Shown piece by piece: positions 1 to 6,513 of a stretch of DNA of 8,035 bases. Below the pieces are notes generated by a model. The model worked only from the letters and a program-made list of their open reading frames with translations, was not told the DNA's origin and ran no database searches. Source of the stretch: Anaerolineaceae bacterium. Its GTDB lineage: Bacteria; Chloroflexota; Anaerolineae; Anaerolineales; Anaerolineaceae. The translations under genes were made by a program, and so were the position numbers. Each line of letters begins with the position of its first letter. Position 1 is the first letter of the stretch. The stretch is taken from contig DMDF01000094.1 in NCBI GenBank assembly GCA_003446605.1, forward strand, positions 1 to 8,035, in the 5' to 3' direction.

Positions 1-511
1 GACCAAGGATACTTTGAAGAACAATATCAGGAGCAACTCCAGTTACATCCTCACCATCAATACCGATGACAATATCCCCTGATTGCAGACCGGCTGCTTC
101 TGCTGGTGAGTCTGGCATAGGCGCCAGGATGACGAGCGTATCGCCAGAAGTATCCACCCAGGCTCCTATCCCTGTGTAGCCACCCTGCAGGGGCGCACTG
201 GCTTGCCGATAGGTCTCTGGATCCATATAGGATGAGTGGATATCCCCCAACCCGCTCATCATACCGCTGATAGCACCCTGCATCAATTTCAAATCGTCAA
301 CTGGTTGATCCACATATTGCTCATGCACAATATCCCATGCTTGAAAGAAGGGAGCAAACAGTGTGCCTAATTCCGGATCATTGCTGGTGAGATAATTTGA
401 TTTTTCACCTTGGTTGAAGTTCCCTCCAACCCACATTCCCGCGTAAAAAGCAGCTGTCAGCCCTGAGATAACCAAAACAACGATGACAAAATTCTTGATA
501 GATTTATTCAT
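1..511 (-). CDS. S41 family C-terminal processing peptidase, N-terminal part (cut by window edge)
   Basis: The first 170 codons of a membrane-anchored serine protease of the CtpA/S41 family are visible, read from ATG at 511; the 3' part lies outside the window. Residues about 8-30 form one hydrophobic segment after a short basic start, which suggests a signal anchor with the protease outside the membrane. Residues 50-105 resemble the family's N-terminal helical region and include the characteristic GLGDIHSSYMDPE stretch (87-99; usually GLGDxxTxYLdPe). The following GGYTGIGAWVD opens a PDZ domain, which continues through PAEAAGLQSGDIVIGIDG (136-153). The PDZ domain normally recognises substrate C-termini. 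The catalytic Ser and Lys would lie downstream, so activity cannot be judged. A GAGG ribosome binding site sits 7 bases before ATG. The gene follows the HAD hydrolase by 50 bases on the same strand and may be co-transcribed with it. Family assignment is firm; the substrate is unknown. Confidence 0.9.
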   Translation of the reverse strand, partial: MNKSIKNFVIVVLVISGLTAAFYAGMWVGGNFNQGEKSNYLTSNDPELGTLFAPFFQAWDIVHEQYVDQPVDDLKLMQGAISGMMSGLGDIHSSYMDPETYRQASAPLQGGYTGIGAWVDTSGDTLVILAPMPDSPAEAAGLQSGDIVIGIDGEDVTGVAPDIVLQSILG

Positions 512-517
512 GTTATT

Positions 518-523
518 GCCTCA
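518..523 (-). promoter_or_regulatory. Ribosome binding site of the S41 peptidase gene
   Basis: Read on the minus strand, TGAGGC lies 6 bases before the ATG at 511. It supports this start, which also places the hydrophobic anchor at the expected distance from the N-terminus. Confidence 0.6.
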
Positions 524-546
524 ATTTATTGCGTACATAACCTACT

Positions 547-552
547 ATTCTA
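547..552 (-). promoter_or_regulatory. Possible -10 box for the S41 peptidase gene
   Basis: TAGAAT on the minus strand lies in the 50-base gap after the HAD gene, about 35 bases before the protease start, leaving room for a short leader with the GAGG site. No convincing -35 box is seen upstream, so the protease may instead rely on read-through from the HAD gene. Confidence 0.3.
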
Positions 553-561
553 TTCGCAATT

Positions 562-1236
562 TTATACTTGTGATAAACTCGAATATTTTTCTGATAATTC
601 CTCTAATGCTTCTTTAATATGGTTGATAGTGGGGATCTGTACATGCTGGTTGCTGTTCACTTGAGGATCTTTGTTAACGAGGATACCCTGCATGCCGGCG
701 CTGACGGCATTACAGATGATTTGATCTTCATCATCAATCATGACGCATTCTTGCGGCGGTGGGTTTCCGAGCAGTTCCAGAGCGATAGGAAAGGCTTCTT
801 TTTCGAATTTGGTATAAGGGTCAATCATGGTAACATCGATCACATCATCGAAATAAGGTTTGATGGAGAAAAAGTCCATTACTCTATTGGCATGGAAACG
901 GGTTGAATTGGTAAAAATCACCTTGCGTTGAGGAAGGCTGGCAAAAATGGAAGCAAGATCAGGATTGGGAGGAATGAATGTTGCGAGGTCCACGTCATGC
1001 ACAAACTGCAGGTATTCATCCTGATCCACACCATACTCATTATGCAAACCCTGCAGCGTGGTTGGATATTTATCACGCAATGCAATCCGCAGAGAACGCG
1101 CTTCCTCATTCGACATCGATAATTTCTTTTGAATGAAAAGGTGAATTTGTTCACCAATGGCATCCCATACCTTACATTCAAAAGGATACAGGGTTCGGTC
1201 CACATCGACCAGTAAAATATTAAAGGAATTAGTCAT
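562..1236 (-). CDS. HAD-superfamily hydrolase, pyrimidine 5'-nucleotidase type
   Basis: A 224-residue cytosolic phosphatase-like protein of the HAD superfamily, resembling the SDT1/Phm8-type pyrimidine 5'-nucleotidases that dephosphorylate nucleoside monophosphates. Motif I is DVDRTLYP (11-18), with nucleophile Asp11 and acid/base Asp13. The cap region carries YPTTLQGLHNEYGV (57-70) and FVHDVD (78-83), typical of this subgroup. Motif II is VIFTNS (106-111), motif III Lys lies within TKFEKEAFPIAL (142-153), and motif IV is MIDDED (166-171) with the metal-binding Asp pair. An upstream TTG at 1296 would add 20 residues with no family match, so ATG at 1236 is preferred. It also puts the start directly behind a -10 box, with no Shine-Dalgarno. 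The residue after Asp13 is Arg, where this subgroup usually has Asp. Divergent from mutL; the protease gene follows downstream. The exact substrate is not shown by sequence. Confidence 0.88.
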   Translation of the reverse strand: MTNSFNILLVDVDRTLYPFECKVWDAIGEQIHLFIQKKLSMSNEEARSLRIALRDKYPTTLQGLHNEYGVDQDEYLQFVHDVDLATFIPPNPDLASIFASLPQRKVIFTNSTRFHANRVMDFFSIKPYFDDVIDVTMIDPYTKFEKEAFPIALELLGNPPPQECVMIDDEDQIICNAVSAGMQGILVNKDPQVNSNQHVQIPTINHIKEALEELSEKYSSLSQV

Positions 1237-1242
1237 CAAGTA

Positions 1243-1248
1243 AGTATA
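1243..1248 (-). promoter_or_regulatory. -10 box of the HAD hydrolase gene, placed for leaderless transcription
   Basis: TATACT on the minus strand ends 6 bases before the A of the ATG at 1236. With usual sigma70 spacing the transcript would start at or within a base or two of the start codon. There is no Shine-Dalgarno in the intervening CTTACTTG-like sequence and no good -35 hexamer. Confidence 0.5.
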
Positions 1249-1259
1249 CCGAAAAAAAC

Positions 1260-1267
1260 GGGTACCC
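1260..1267. promoter_or_regulatory. Palindrome GGGTACCC between divergent promoters
   Basis: A perfect 8-base palindrome lies between the -10 box of the HAD gene (1243-1248) and that of mutL (1274-1279), within or near the -35 region of both. A regulator bound here could affect both genes. An 8-base palindrome can easily occur by chance, and no regulator is indicated. Confidence 0.2.
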
Positions 1268-1273
1268 CTGGGA

Positions 1274-1292
1274 TATAATTTTATTTGAGGTG
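1274..1292 (+). promoter_or_regulatory. mutL -10 box and ribosome binding site
   Basis: A consensus TATAAT lies at 1274-1279, and GAGGTG at 1287-1292 is 4 bases before the TTG start. Transcription from this box would begin near 1286, giving a leader of about 11 bases that just includes the Shine-Dalgarno. No good -35 hexamer is visible. Confidence 0.55.
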
Positions 1293-1296
1293 ACAA

Positions 1297-3042
1297 TTGC
1301 CGATAAAAATCTTAGCGGAAAACGTTACAAATAAAATTGCTGCTGGTGAGGTTGTTGAAAACCCCGCTTCTGTGGTGAAAGAACTGGTTGAAAATGCGAT
1401 CGATGCTTCGGCGCGGACGATCAAGATTTGCATCCGCGGGGCGGGGAAAGAATTGATTGAAGTCAGCGATGATGGGACAGGCATACCCAGGGATGAAATC
1501 ACTTTAGCTATTACCCGGTTTGCTACCAGCAAGATTGACTCAATCGATGATCTGCAATCCATTCGCTCACTCGGATTTCGTGGTGAAGCTTTGGCTTCCA
1601 TCGCTGCGGTATCCCACATGAAGATCCAAACCCGAGCGATCGATGAAAGGGAGGGGAGTGAACTGATCTGCGAAGGAGGGAAGGTCAAGGCAGTTACAGG
1701 GAAAGCATTTCCGCAAGGTTCTCAATTTGAAATTCGCAATCTTTTTATGAATATACCGGCACGGTTGAAATTTCTGAAATCTGACCGGACAGAACGCAGC
1801 CGGATTATGAATCTGGTGGTTTTATATGCATTAACGTATCCTCATATACGGTTCAACATAGAGATCGAGGGGCGCACAATTCTGCAAACTTCGGGTAATG
1901 GGAACAGGCGCGAGATCCTGGCAGAGGTGTATGATCTGGAAACAGCACGCCAGATGCTGGAGGTTGATCTGACCGATCCAGATCAACATATTGAGGGTTT
2001 CTGCAGTCCGGTTGGCATCACACGCTCTAATCGACGGGATATCCATTTTTTTGTAAACGGGAGATTAATTGCTGATGTAGGTCTTACCTCCGCTCTGGTC
2101 AGCGCTTACCATTCCTATGTCATGGTGGGGCGATACCCTATTGCGGTCATCTTTATCGAGCTTTCTCCTGATGAGGTGGATATCAATATCCACCCTGCAA
2201 AGGCAGAAGTCCGTTTTGTAGATGCAAGATCCGTTATGGGAAAAGTCGCACGCGCGGTCCGGTTAGCGCTGCTATCGTCTGCGCCTGCACCGACGTTGGA
2301 TCAGAATATCTGGGCATTTCCAACCCGCGAGCAGATACCTGCCATACAAAATACCGATGAATCCTTTTCCCAGCGTTCTTTTGATAATGAAAATAAGAAT
2401 GCATACCCATCTCTCCCTACCGAAGAAAACCAGCCAGCGTTGGAAATGAACGGGCATATGCCTTTACTAAGGGTTGTTGGGCAGGTAGGTGCGACGTATA
2501 TTGTTGCGGAAGGACCGGATGGGTTGTATTTGATTGACCAGCATGCCGCGCATGAACGAATCTTGTATGAAGATCTGCTGAATAAAAACGAGCAAAAAAA
2601 GGATTCACAGCTATTACTGGAACCCTTGCTATTCTCGCCTGGAGCAAGACTTGCGGAGATTTTCGAAGAGATCCGCGAACGATTGGATCAGGTTGGTTTT
2701 AAAATTGAGGATTTTGGTCCGGAAACGTATTCCATCCGAGCTGTGCCATCCTTTATGGGCCGTAATTTTTCGATGAAAATCATTTCTGATGCAATTCAAG
2801 AGGTATCCGAAGAGGGAAAGAGCGCCATCTCAAAAGAAAAAGAAGAGATATTAATCCGTTCTATTTGTAAAGGAGCTGCTGTGAAAGGGGGTATGGTTCT
2901 TTCCAAGCAGGAACAGGAAACTCTGGTGCGACAGCTTGAACTTTGCCAGAACCCGCGTACCTGCCCGCATGGGCGCCCAACCATGATCCATCTCACCGTG
3001 GAAATGCTGGAGAAACAGTTCGGTCGTAGAGGCAGCCTCTGA
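1297..3042 (+). CDS. mutL: DNA mismatch repair protein MutL, endonuclease type
   Basis: MutL couples MutS mismatch recognition to strand incision. This 581-residue protein has the complete architecture. The GHKL ATPase domain (about 1-200) has ATP/Mg residues Glu29 and Asn33 in KELVENAIDA, Asp58 in VSDDGTGI, TRFATSK (73-79) and GFRGEAL (93-99). The transducer domain (about 205-330) contains FVNGRLI and DINIHPAKAEVRF. A short variable linker (about 335-385) leads to a C-terminal dimerisation/endonuclease domain. That domain carries the metal-binding motif DQHAAHERILYE (Asp414, Glu420, Glu425), SICKGAAVKGG (522-532) and CPHGRP (556-561). These mark a nicking MutL as in bacteria lacking MutH. 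The start is TTG at 1297, chosen because GAGGTG precedes it by 4 bases and the N-terminus matches the family (IKxLxxxVxNKIAAGEVV). tilS follows after 29 bases. Identification is near certain. Confidence 0.98.
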   Translation: MPIKILAENVTNKIAAGEVVENPASVVKELVENAIDASARTIKICIRGAGKELIEVSDDGTGIPRDEITLAITRFATSKIDSIDDLQSIRSLGFRGEALASIAAVSHMKIQTRAIDEREGSELICEGGKVKAVTGKAFPQGSQFEIRNLFMNIPARLKFLKSDRTERSRIMNLVVLYALTYPHIRFNIEIEGRTILQTSGNGNRREILAEVYDLETARQMLEVDLTDPDQHIEGFCSPVGITRSNRRDIHFFVNGRLIADVGLTSALVSAYHSYVMVGRYPIAVIFIELSPDEVDINIHPAKAEVRFVDARSVMGKVARAVRLALLSSAPAPTLDQNIWAFPTREQIPAIQNTDESFSQRSFDNENKNAYPSLPTEENQPALEMNGHMPLLRVVGQVGATYIVAEGPDGLYLIDQHAAHERILYEDLLNKNEQKKDSQLLLEPLLFSPGARLAEIFEEIRERLDQVGFKIEDFGPETYSIRAVPSFMGRNFSMKIISDAIQEVSEEGKSAISKEKEEILIRSICKGAAVKGGMVLSKQEQETLVRQLELCQNPRTCPHGRPTMIHLTVEMLEKQFGRRGSL

Positions 3043-3056
3043 ATCCCAATTCTCAA

Positions 3057-3065
3057 TGCTATAAT
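3057..3065 (+). promoter_or_regulatory. Extended -10 promoter of tilS, placed for leaderless transcription
   Basis: TGC followed by consensus TATAAT (3060-3065) forms an extended -10 element in the 29-base gap after mutL. The box ends 6 bases before the GTG start at 3072, so the predicted transcript begins at that codon. No Shine-Dalgarno is present. The sequence ATGCTATAAT also occurs before the membrane-protein gene at the right end of the window. tilS may also be reached by read-through from mutL. Confidence 0.5.
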
Positions 3066-3071
3066 CGCTGT

Positions 3072-4502
3072 GTGGATATCCAACAAAAGGTACTGCATTC
3101 ATTAAATACCAATCAAATTAGCAAAAATGACCTGATCCTGCTGGGTGTGTCTGGTGGACCGGACTCGCTGGTGATGGCGCATGTGCTGCACGCATTGAAT
3201 TGGAATATAGCACTGGCTTATTTTGACCACCAACTGCGCTCGCAATCCACCATGGAAAAGGCGTTTGTTCAGCAGCTGTCTGAAAATCACGGAGTACCTT
3301 TTTATAGTGGAAAAGCCGATATCGCAGGAACTGCACAGCATGAAAGAAAATCCATTGAAGAAGCAGCACGAGAAAAGCGTTATCTTTTTCTATTCAGCAC
3401 CGCTCAAGAAATAAATGCAAAGGCGGTAGCTGTCGCGCATACAGCGGATGATCAGGTCGAAACCATCTTGATGCATATTTTGCGGGGCAGCGGAACGCGG
3501 GGATTGGTGGGGATGCAGACGTATTCTGTGACTGCTTTCCATCCCAATATCCCGCTGGTACGACCATTATTGGACGTGTGGCGAGAGGAGATCGAAGAAT
3601 ACTGCCAGCAATTTTCTCTTTCCCCTAAACAGGATGCCAGTAACCAGGATAAAACCTACCTGCGCAACCGAATCCGACATGAGTTAATTCCTGAATTGCA
3701 ATCTTACAATGCTGGATTTAAAACCAATCTGCTTCATATGAGCGATATTATCAAAGAGGATTGGGGTTTTCTTGATCAACGATATGGGGCTATTTTTAAT
3801 GAAATTGTGGATCACACTCAAAACAATCAACTACAGTTCTCTTCAGTAACTTTCAATCAAATTCCGATCGGTGCTCAAAAAGCTGTCCTTTATCACTGTT
3901 TGACAAAGTTGAATAAAACTGATGAACAGATGGATCATCAGACCGTGCTGCGTTTGATGGAGTTCATCAATCTTCAGGAGCGAAAGAAACACCTATCGCT
4001 GCCTGCGCAGTTGCATGCTTTTCGAAAGGATGAATACATCATCCTCACACACTCCTCTTTTTTACCATTGGAGAAATCGTACCCGCAATGTGACGGAGAA
4101 TACTCTTTTGACCGGGGAAAGCCGTTTCGTATCAAGATTGGAAATGAAATTGAACTGGAAGGAACAATGCGACCCAAAGAAGCATACAGAAAACCCATAC
4201 CCTCGGATGGTTTCTACTGGGAAGCTTTCATGGATGCGAAGCGTATTAAAAACCAAACTTTACTTGTGCGCAGAATACTCGCGGGAGAGCGCTATACACC
4301 GCTGGGAATGAAAGGAAAACAGATCAAAGTGTCGGATCTATTCATCAATAAAAAGGTCCCGGCTCAAGTAAGGAAATCCTGGCCTGCAATCGTGGATGGA
4401 TCATTGATTGCGTGGATCCCGGGTTTTGCGCCCTCCCATATTTACCGTATTGGTGAGGATACGGAAGAAATCTACTATCTTAAGCTGTATATTGCTAAAT
4501 AA
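3072..4502 (+). CDS. tilS: tRNA(Ile)-lysidine synthetase TilS
   Basis: TilS uses ATP and lysine to convert C34 of the CAU-anticodon tRNA-Ile to lysidine, so that the tRNA reads AUA codons; the enzyme is cytosolic and normally essential. The 476-residue protein has the N-type ATP pyrophosphatase P-loop SGGPDS (27-32), FDHQLR (51-56), AVAHTADDQVET (120-131) followed by the ILRGSGTRGL region, and the characteristic DASNQDKTYLRNRIRHELIP (188-207). Its C-terminal TilS domain (about 396-474) contains RRILAGERYTPLGMKG and an SDLFINKKVP stretch, so this is the long form with C-terminal tRNA-recognition domains rather than the short form. The GTG start at 3072 is chosen because the ATP-loop then lies at the usual distance from the N-terminus; it has no ribosome binding site but lies directly behind a -10 box. 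Its 3' end overlaps the convergent recombinase-like gene by 8 bases. Confidence 0.96.
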   Translation: MDIQQKVLHSLNTNQISKNDLILLGVSGGPDSLVMAHVLHALNWNIALAYFDHQLRSQSTMEKAFVQQLSENHGVPFYSGKADIAGTAQHERKSIEEAAREKRYLFLFSTAQEINAKAVAVAHTADDQVETILMHILRGSGTRGLVGMQTYSVTAFHPNIPLVRPLLDVWREEIEEYCQQFSLSPKQDASNQDKTYLRNRIRHELIPELQSYNAGFKTNLLHMSDIIKEDWGFLDQRYGAIFNEIVDHTQNNQLQFSSVTFNQIPIGAQKAVLYHCLTKLNKTDEQMDHQTVLRLMEFINLQERKKHLSLPAQLHAFRKDEYIILTHSSFLPLEKSYPQCDGEYSFDRGKPFRIKIGNEIELEGTMRPKEAYRKPIPSDGFYWEAFMDAKRIKNQTLLVRRILAGERYTPLGMKGKQIKVSDLFINKKVPAQVRKSWPAIVDGSLIAWIPGFAPSHIYRIGEDTEEIYYLKLYIAK

Positions 4503-5412
4503 TTTTTGTAACTTCTTTTTCGAGCTGGGATAATTTCATGTGGATTTCACGCCATTGGATCTTGGATATACCCAGACGCTGACGGATAACGTCGCGATCC
4601 ACGTTCTTTCGAAAATCGTTCAATGCACATGTCCAGCGGCACATACTGAAAGAAATGTGTTTTTCAAGTTTGGCTGCTTTGCTGATATCTTCCAGAATGT
4701 ATTCCAACCGGCGGGGAGACCAGGGGAATACTGTATCTTCAGGTTTGTACTGCTCCAAATACTGTTTGTAGTATGGTAACCAGGCGCTTGAGATGGGAAT
4801 TTTGCGCTCTTTATTACGATCTTTTGCTTCTGGGTAGCGAACAAACAGGAAGGGATGGGCAGGGTCACTCTCATCAATATGCTGCAGTTTGATATTTAAA
4901 CATTCGCTCTTTTTAATCCCTGTTTCAAGCAACAACTTAAAAAGCGTGTAGGGGCGAGTGTCGGGTTTATCCTGCTCCAACATCTCAGCTGCGGCTGCCA
5001 GCGCGAGAATTTGCTCATCATCCGTAAGCACTTCGGGGAGGGGACTGATAACACTTTTTTGCAGAATCTTTTCGGCGGGGTCCGTGGGGATTCTACCATT
5101 TGAAAACAACCAATTAAAAAAGGATTTAATGGTTGTGATGCGGCGGCTCAGACTTTTAGGGCTGCAAGGAATATTTTTACCGCGACCATTTTCAATCCAG
5201 GATAGAAAATGCTGTAAATCAGAGGTTGTGACCAGACCAATAGATTTATTGGCAGGTAAAAATTCAGTGAGCAATCTTAGATCTCCTTCAAAGGCTTTCA
5301 CGGTATAGATAGATTTATTCTGGTCCTGTAAATAGATCATCCAGGCTTGAATTGCCGGGTATAAGGAAGTATTTTGATCTATGTGCAGCATGTTTTCTTC
5401 ACTCAGTGGCAT
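4495..5412 (-). CDS. Tyrosine recombinase-like protein with a degenerate active site
   Basis: This 305-residue protein has the two-domain layout of XerC/XerD-type recombinases. An N-terminal SAM-like core-binding domain covers about 12-110 (WMIYLQDQNKSIYTVKAFEGDL, then SKSL-like and TTIKSFFNWL at 93-102). A catalytic-fold domain covers about 125-295. Aligned to family boxes, TGIKKSE (164-170) has Lys167 where the first catalytic Arg belongs. RNKERKIPI (199-207) keeps the catalytic Lys at 201. SMCRW (256-260) keeps Arg259 but has Ser and Trp for the His positions. LGISKIQWREIH (280-291) has Ile282 for His and His291 for the tyrosine nucleophile. Strand exchange therefore seems unlikely, and DNA binding is the more probable retained role. 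The ATG at 5412 is set by an AGGAGGA site. The reading frame is intact, so this does not look like a decaying pseudogene. The partner DNA is unknown. Confidence 0.75.
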   Translation of the reverse strand: MPLSEENMLHIDQNTSLYPAIQAWMIYLQDQNKSIYTVKAFEGDLRLLTEFLPANKSIGLVTTSDLQHFLSWIENGRGKNIPCSPKSLSRRITTIKSFFNWLFSNGRIPTDPAEKILQKSVISPLPEVLTDDEQILALAAAAEMLEQDKPDTRPYTLFKLLLETGIKKSECLNIKLQHIDESDPAHPFLFVRYPEAKDRNKERKIPISSAWLPYYKQYLEQYKPEDTVFPWSPRRLEYILEDISKAAKLEKHISFSMCRWTCALNDFRKNVDRDVIRQRLGISKIQWREIHMKLSQLEKEVTKII

Positions 5413-5416
5413 GGAA

Positions 5417-5423
5417 TCCTCCT
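5417..5423 (-). promoter_or_regulatory. Strong ribosome binding site of the recombinase-like gene
   Basis: AGGAGGA on the minus strand, 4 bases from the ATG at 5412, is the strongest Shine-Dalgarno in the window and decides the start against a second ATG seven codons downstream. Confidence 0.75.
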
Positions 5424-5442
5424 GTTGCGTATAGATACAGAA

Positions 5443-5471
5443 AGTGTATATGGATAATTGCTTTTCGTCAA
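5443..5471 (-). promoter_or_regulatory. Sigma70-type promoter of the recombinase-like gene
   Basis: On the minus strand TTGACG (5471-5466) and TACACT (5448-5443) are separated by exactly 17 bases, in the 72-base gap after the LCP gene. Transcription would start near 5436, leaving a leader of about 24 bases with the AGGAGGA site. The gene can therefore be expressed apart from the upstream LCP gene. Confidence 0.6.
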
Positions 5472-5473
5472 GA

Positions 5474-5488
5474 CTGAGGAAAACTCAG
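5474..5488 (-). other. Short inverted repeat over the LCP stop codon
   Basis: CTGAG, a five-base loop, and CTCAG form a small hairpin that includes the LCP stop codon. The stem has only 5 pairs and no U-run follows, so it is a poor terminator candidate; read-through into the recombinase-like gene is plausible. Confidence 0.2.
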
Positions 5489-6513
5489 GGCGTGAACAGG
5501 GCTGTTTTTAGTACTTCCCAGATCGCATCGTAATTGGGCAGCAGCACATTGGCTCCACTGGAGGGGATGACATAGGATGTGACCTGAGAGCGACCGATGG
5601 CATACGTGTTGATGCGGGTAGGGTCGTTGATTATTTTAGCAGTCAGGCTGATAAGCGGGACAATATCTCCAAGAGTCATATCTGTCACAACACTGCTGGA
5701 TAGTGTATTGTAAATCTCTCCAGCATTTGCCACGCCATTGATACTGATGACCTTTTTAAGGATGCCCAGGATGACTTCCTGTGCGCGGCGAGTGCGGTCA
5801 AAATCATCAGATGTATAGCGCGAACGAACATACCACAATGCTGTTTCGCTATCCATGGTCGCAAGTCCCGGACCCACGGAGCAGGTACTGCCATGCGCAT
5901 AGGAAAGATCACAGCGATCAGTTAAGTTTTGAGCAGCATTGATCTCGATGCCTCCCAAGTTATCAATGATGCTGAGAAACCCATTGAAATTGGTCATCAT
6001 ATAATAATCAAGCGAAATGCCAAAGTTATATTCAAATGTCTTTTGGGTGAGGGGGAAGCCACCGTATGCTTGTGCAGTGTTGATACGCTGTTCACTCACG
6101 CCAGGGATGGTAACCCATAGATCCCGTGGGAAGGAAACAATACTAACTTTTTCTTCTTTTGTATAGATGGATATCAGCATGATTACATCTGTGCGGTAGC
6201 CACTGTTCGCACGCCAATCCGAACCGAGCAGCAGGATATTGACCTGACCGGCTGGTTTTACGGCTCCTTGGTTTGGAACCAAAGAATCGTTAATAACAAC
6301 TGGTGTTGTTTCTACATTGATATTGAAGGAATTTGGAAGAAAAGGTGTAGGCTGTACATTCATAGAAGGATTCAAATCAGCCAGGAGTCGGACTTCAGGG
6401 GTAGTATCAGGATTACCTCTAAAGGCTTCGACAACCGAACATCCTGTCATGGACATTATGATAAATAAAAGGAAAAAAAGTATTCCCTCATGTCGTATCG
6501 GTTTGTGTTTCAC
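5485..6513 (-). CDS. LytR-CpsA-Psr (LCP) family lipoprotein
   Basis: LCP proteins transfer lipid-linked glycopolymers onto peptidoglycan outside the membrane. This 342-residue member has an N-terminal lipoprotein signal: basic start, hydrophobic 11-20 and lipobox MTGC with Cys25. This replaces the usual uncleaved transmembrane anchor. A Pro/Asn/Thr-rich linker (about 33-88) leads to the LCP domain (about 91-255). The domain carries NILLLGSD (92-99), Arg101, RTD (107-109), SFPRDLWVTIPG (127-138) and INTAQAYGG (144-152), and the Arg-rich segment RSRYTSDDFDRTRRAQ (230-245). The conserved Arg/Asp residues for polyprenyl-pyrophosphate binding are present. Cys201 and Cys211 could form an extracellular disulfide. 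The GTG start at 6513 has AGGA upstream and overlaps the stop of the preceding gene as GTGA, so translation is coupled. The polymer substrate cannot be told from sequence. Confidence 0.9.
   Translation of the reverse strand: MKHKPIRHEGILFFLLFIIMSMTGCSVVEAFRGNPDTTPEVRLLADLNPSMNVQPTPFLPNSFNINVETTPVVINDSLVPNQGAVKPAGQVNILLLGSDWRANSGYRTDVIMLISIYTKEEKVSIVSFPRDLWVTIPGVSEQRINTAQAYGGFPLTQKTFEYNFGISLDYYMMTNFNGFLSIIDNLGGIEINAAQNLTDRCDLSYAHGSTCSVGPGLATMDSETALWYVRSRYTSDDFDRTRRAQEVILGILKKVISINGVANAGEIYNTLSSSVVTDMTLGDIVPLISLTAKIINDPTRINTYAIGRSQVTSYVIPSSGANVLLPNYDAIWEVLKTALFTP

Noticed and set aside
619..906. Plus-strand open frame opposite the HAD gene
   Set aside because: No recognisable protein features and no ribosome binding site; it is a shadow of the well-supported minus-strand gene.
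1237..1296. A longer HAD hydrolase starting at TTG 1296
   Set aside because: The extra 20 residues match nothing in the family and would overlap the mutL promoter; the DxD motif is normally close to the N-terminus.
4958..5308. 116-codon plus-strand open frame inside the recombinase-like gene
   Set aside because: Low-complexity Ser/Arg composition, no Shine-Dalgarno, and it lies wholly antisense to a gene with strong start signals.
4495..5412. The recombinase-like gene as the integrase of a mobile element in this window
   Set aside because: The active site is degenerate, no attachment repeats or accessory mobile genes are seen, and the flanking genes are housekeeping.
5474..5488. Rho-independent terminator after the LCP gene
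   Set aside because: Only a 5-pair stem and no U-run; it overlaps the stop codon and is likely a chance hairpin.
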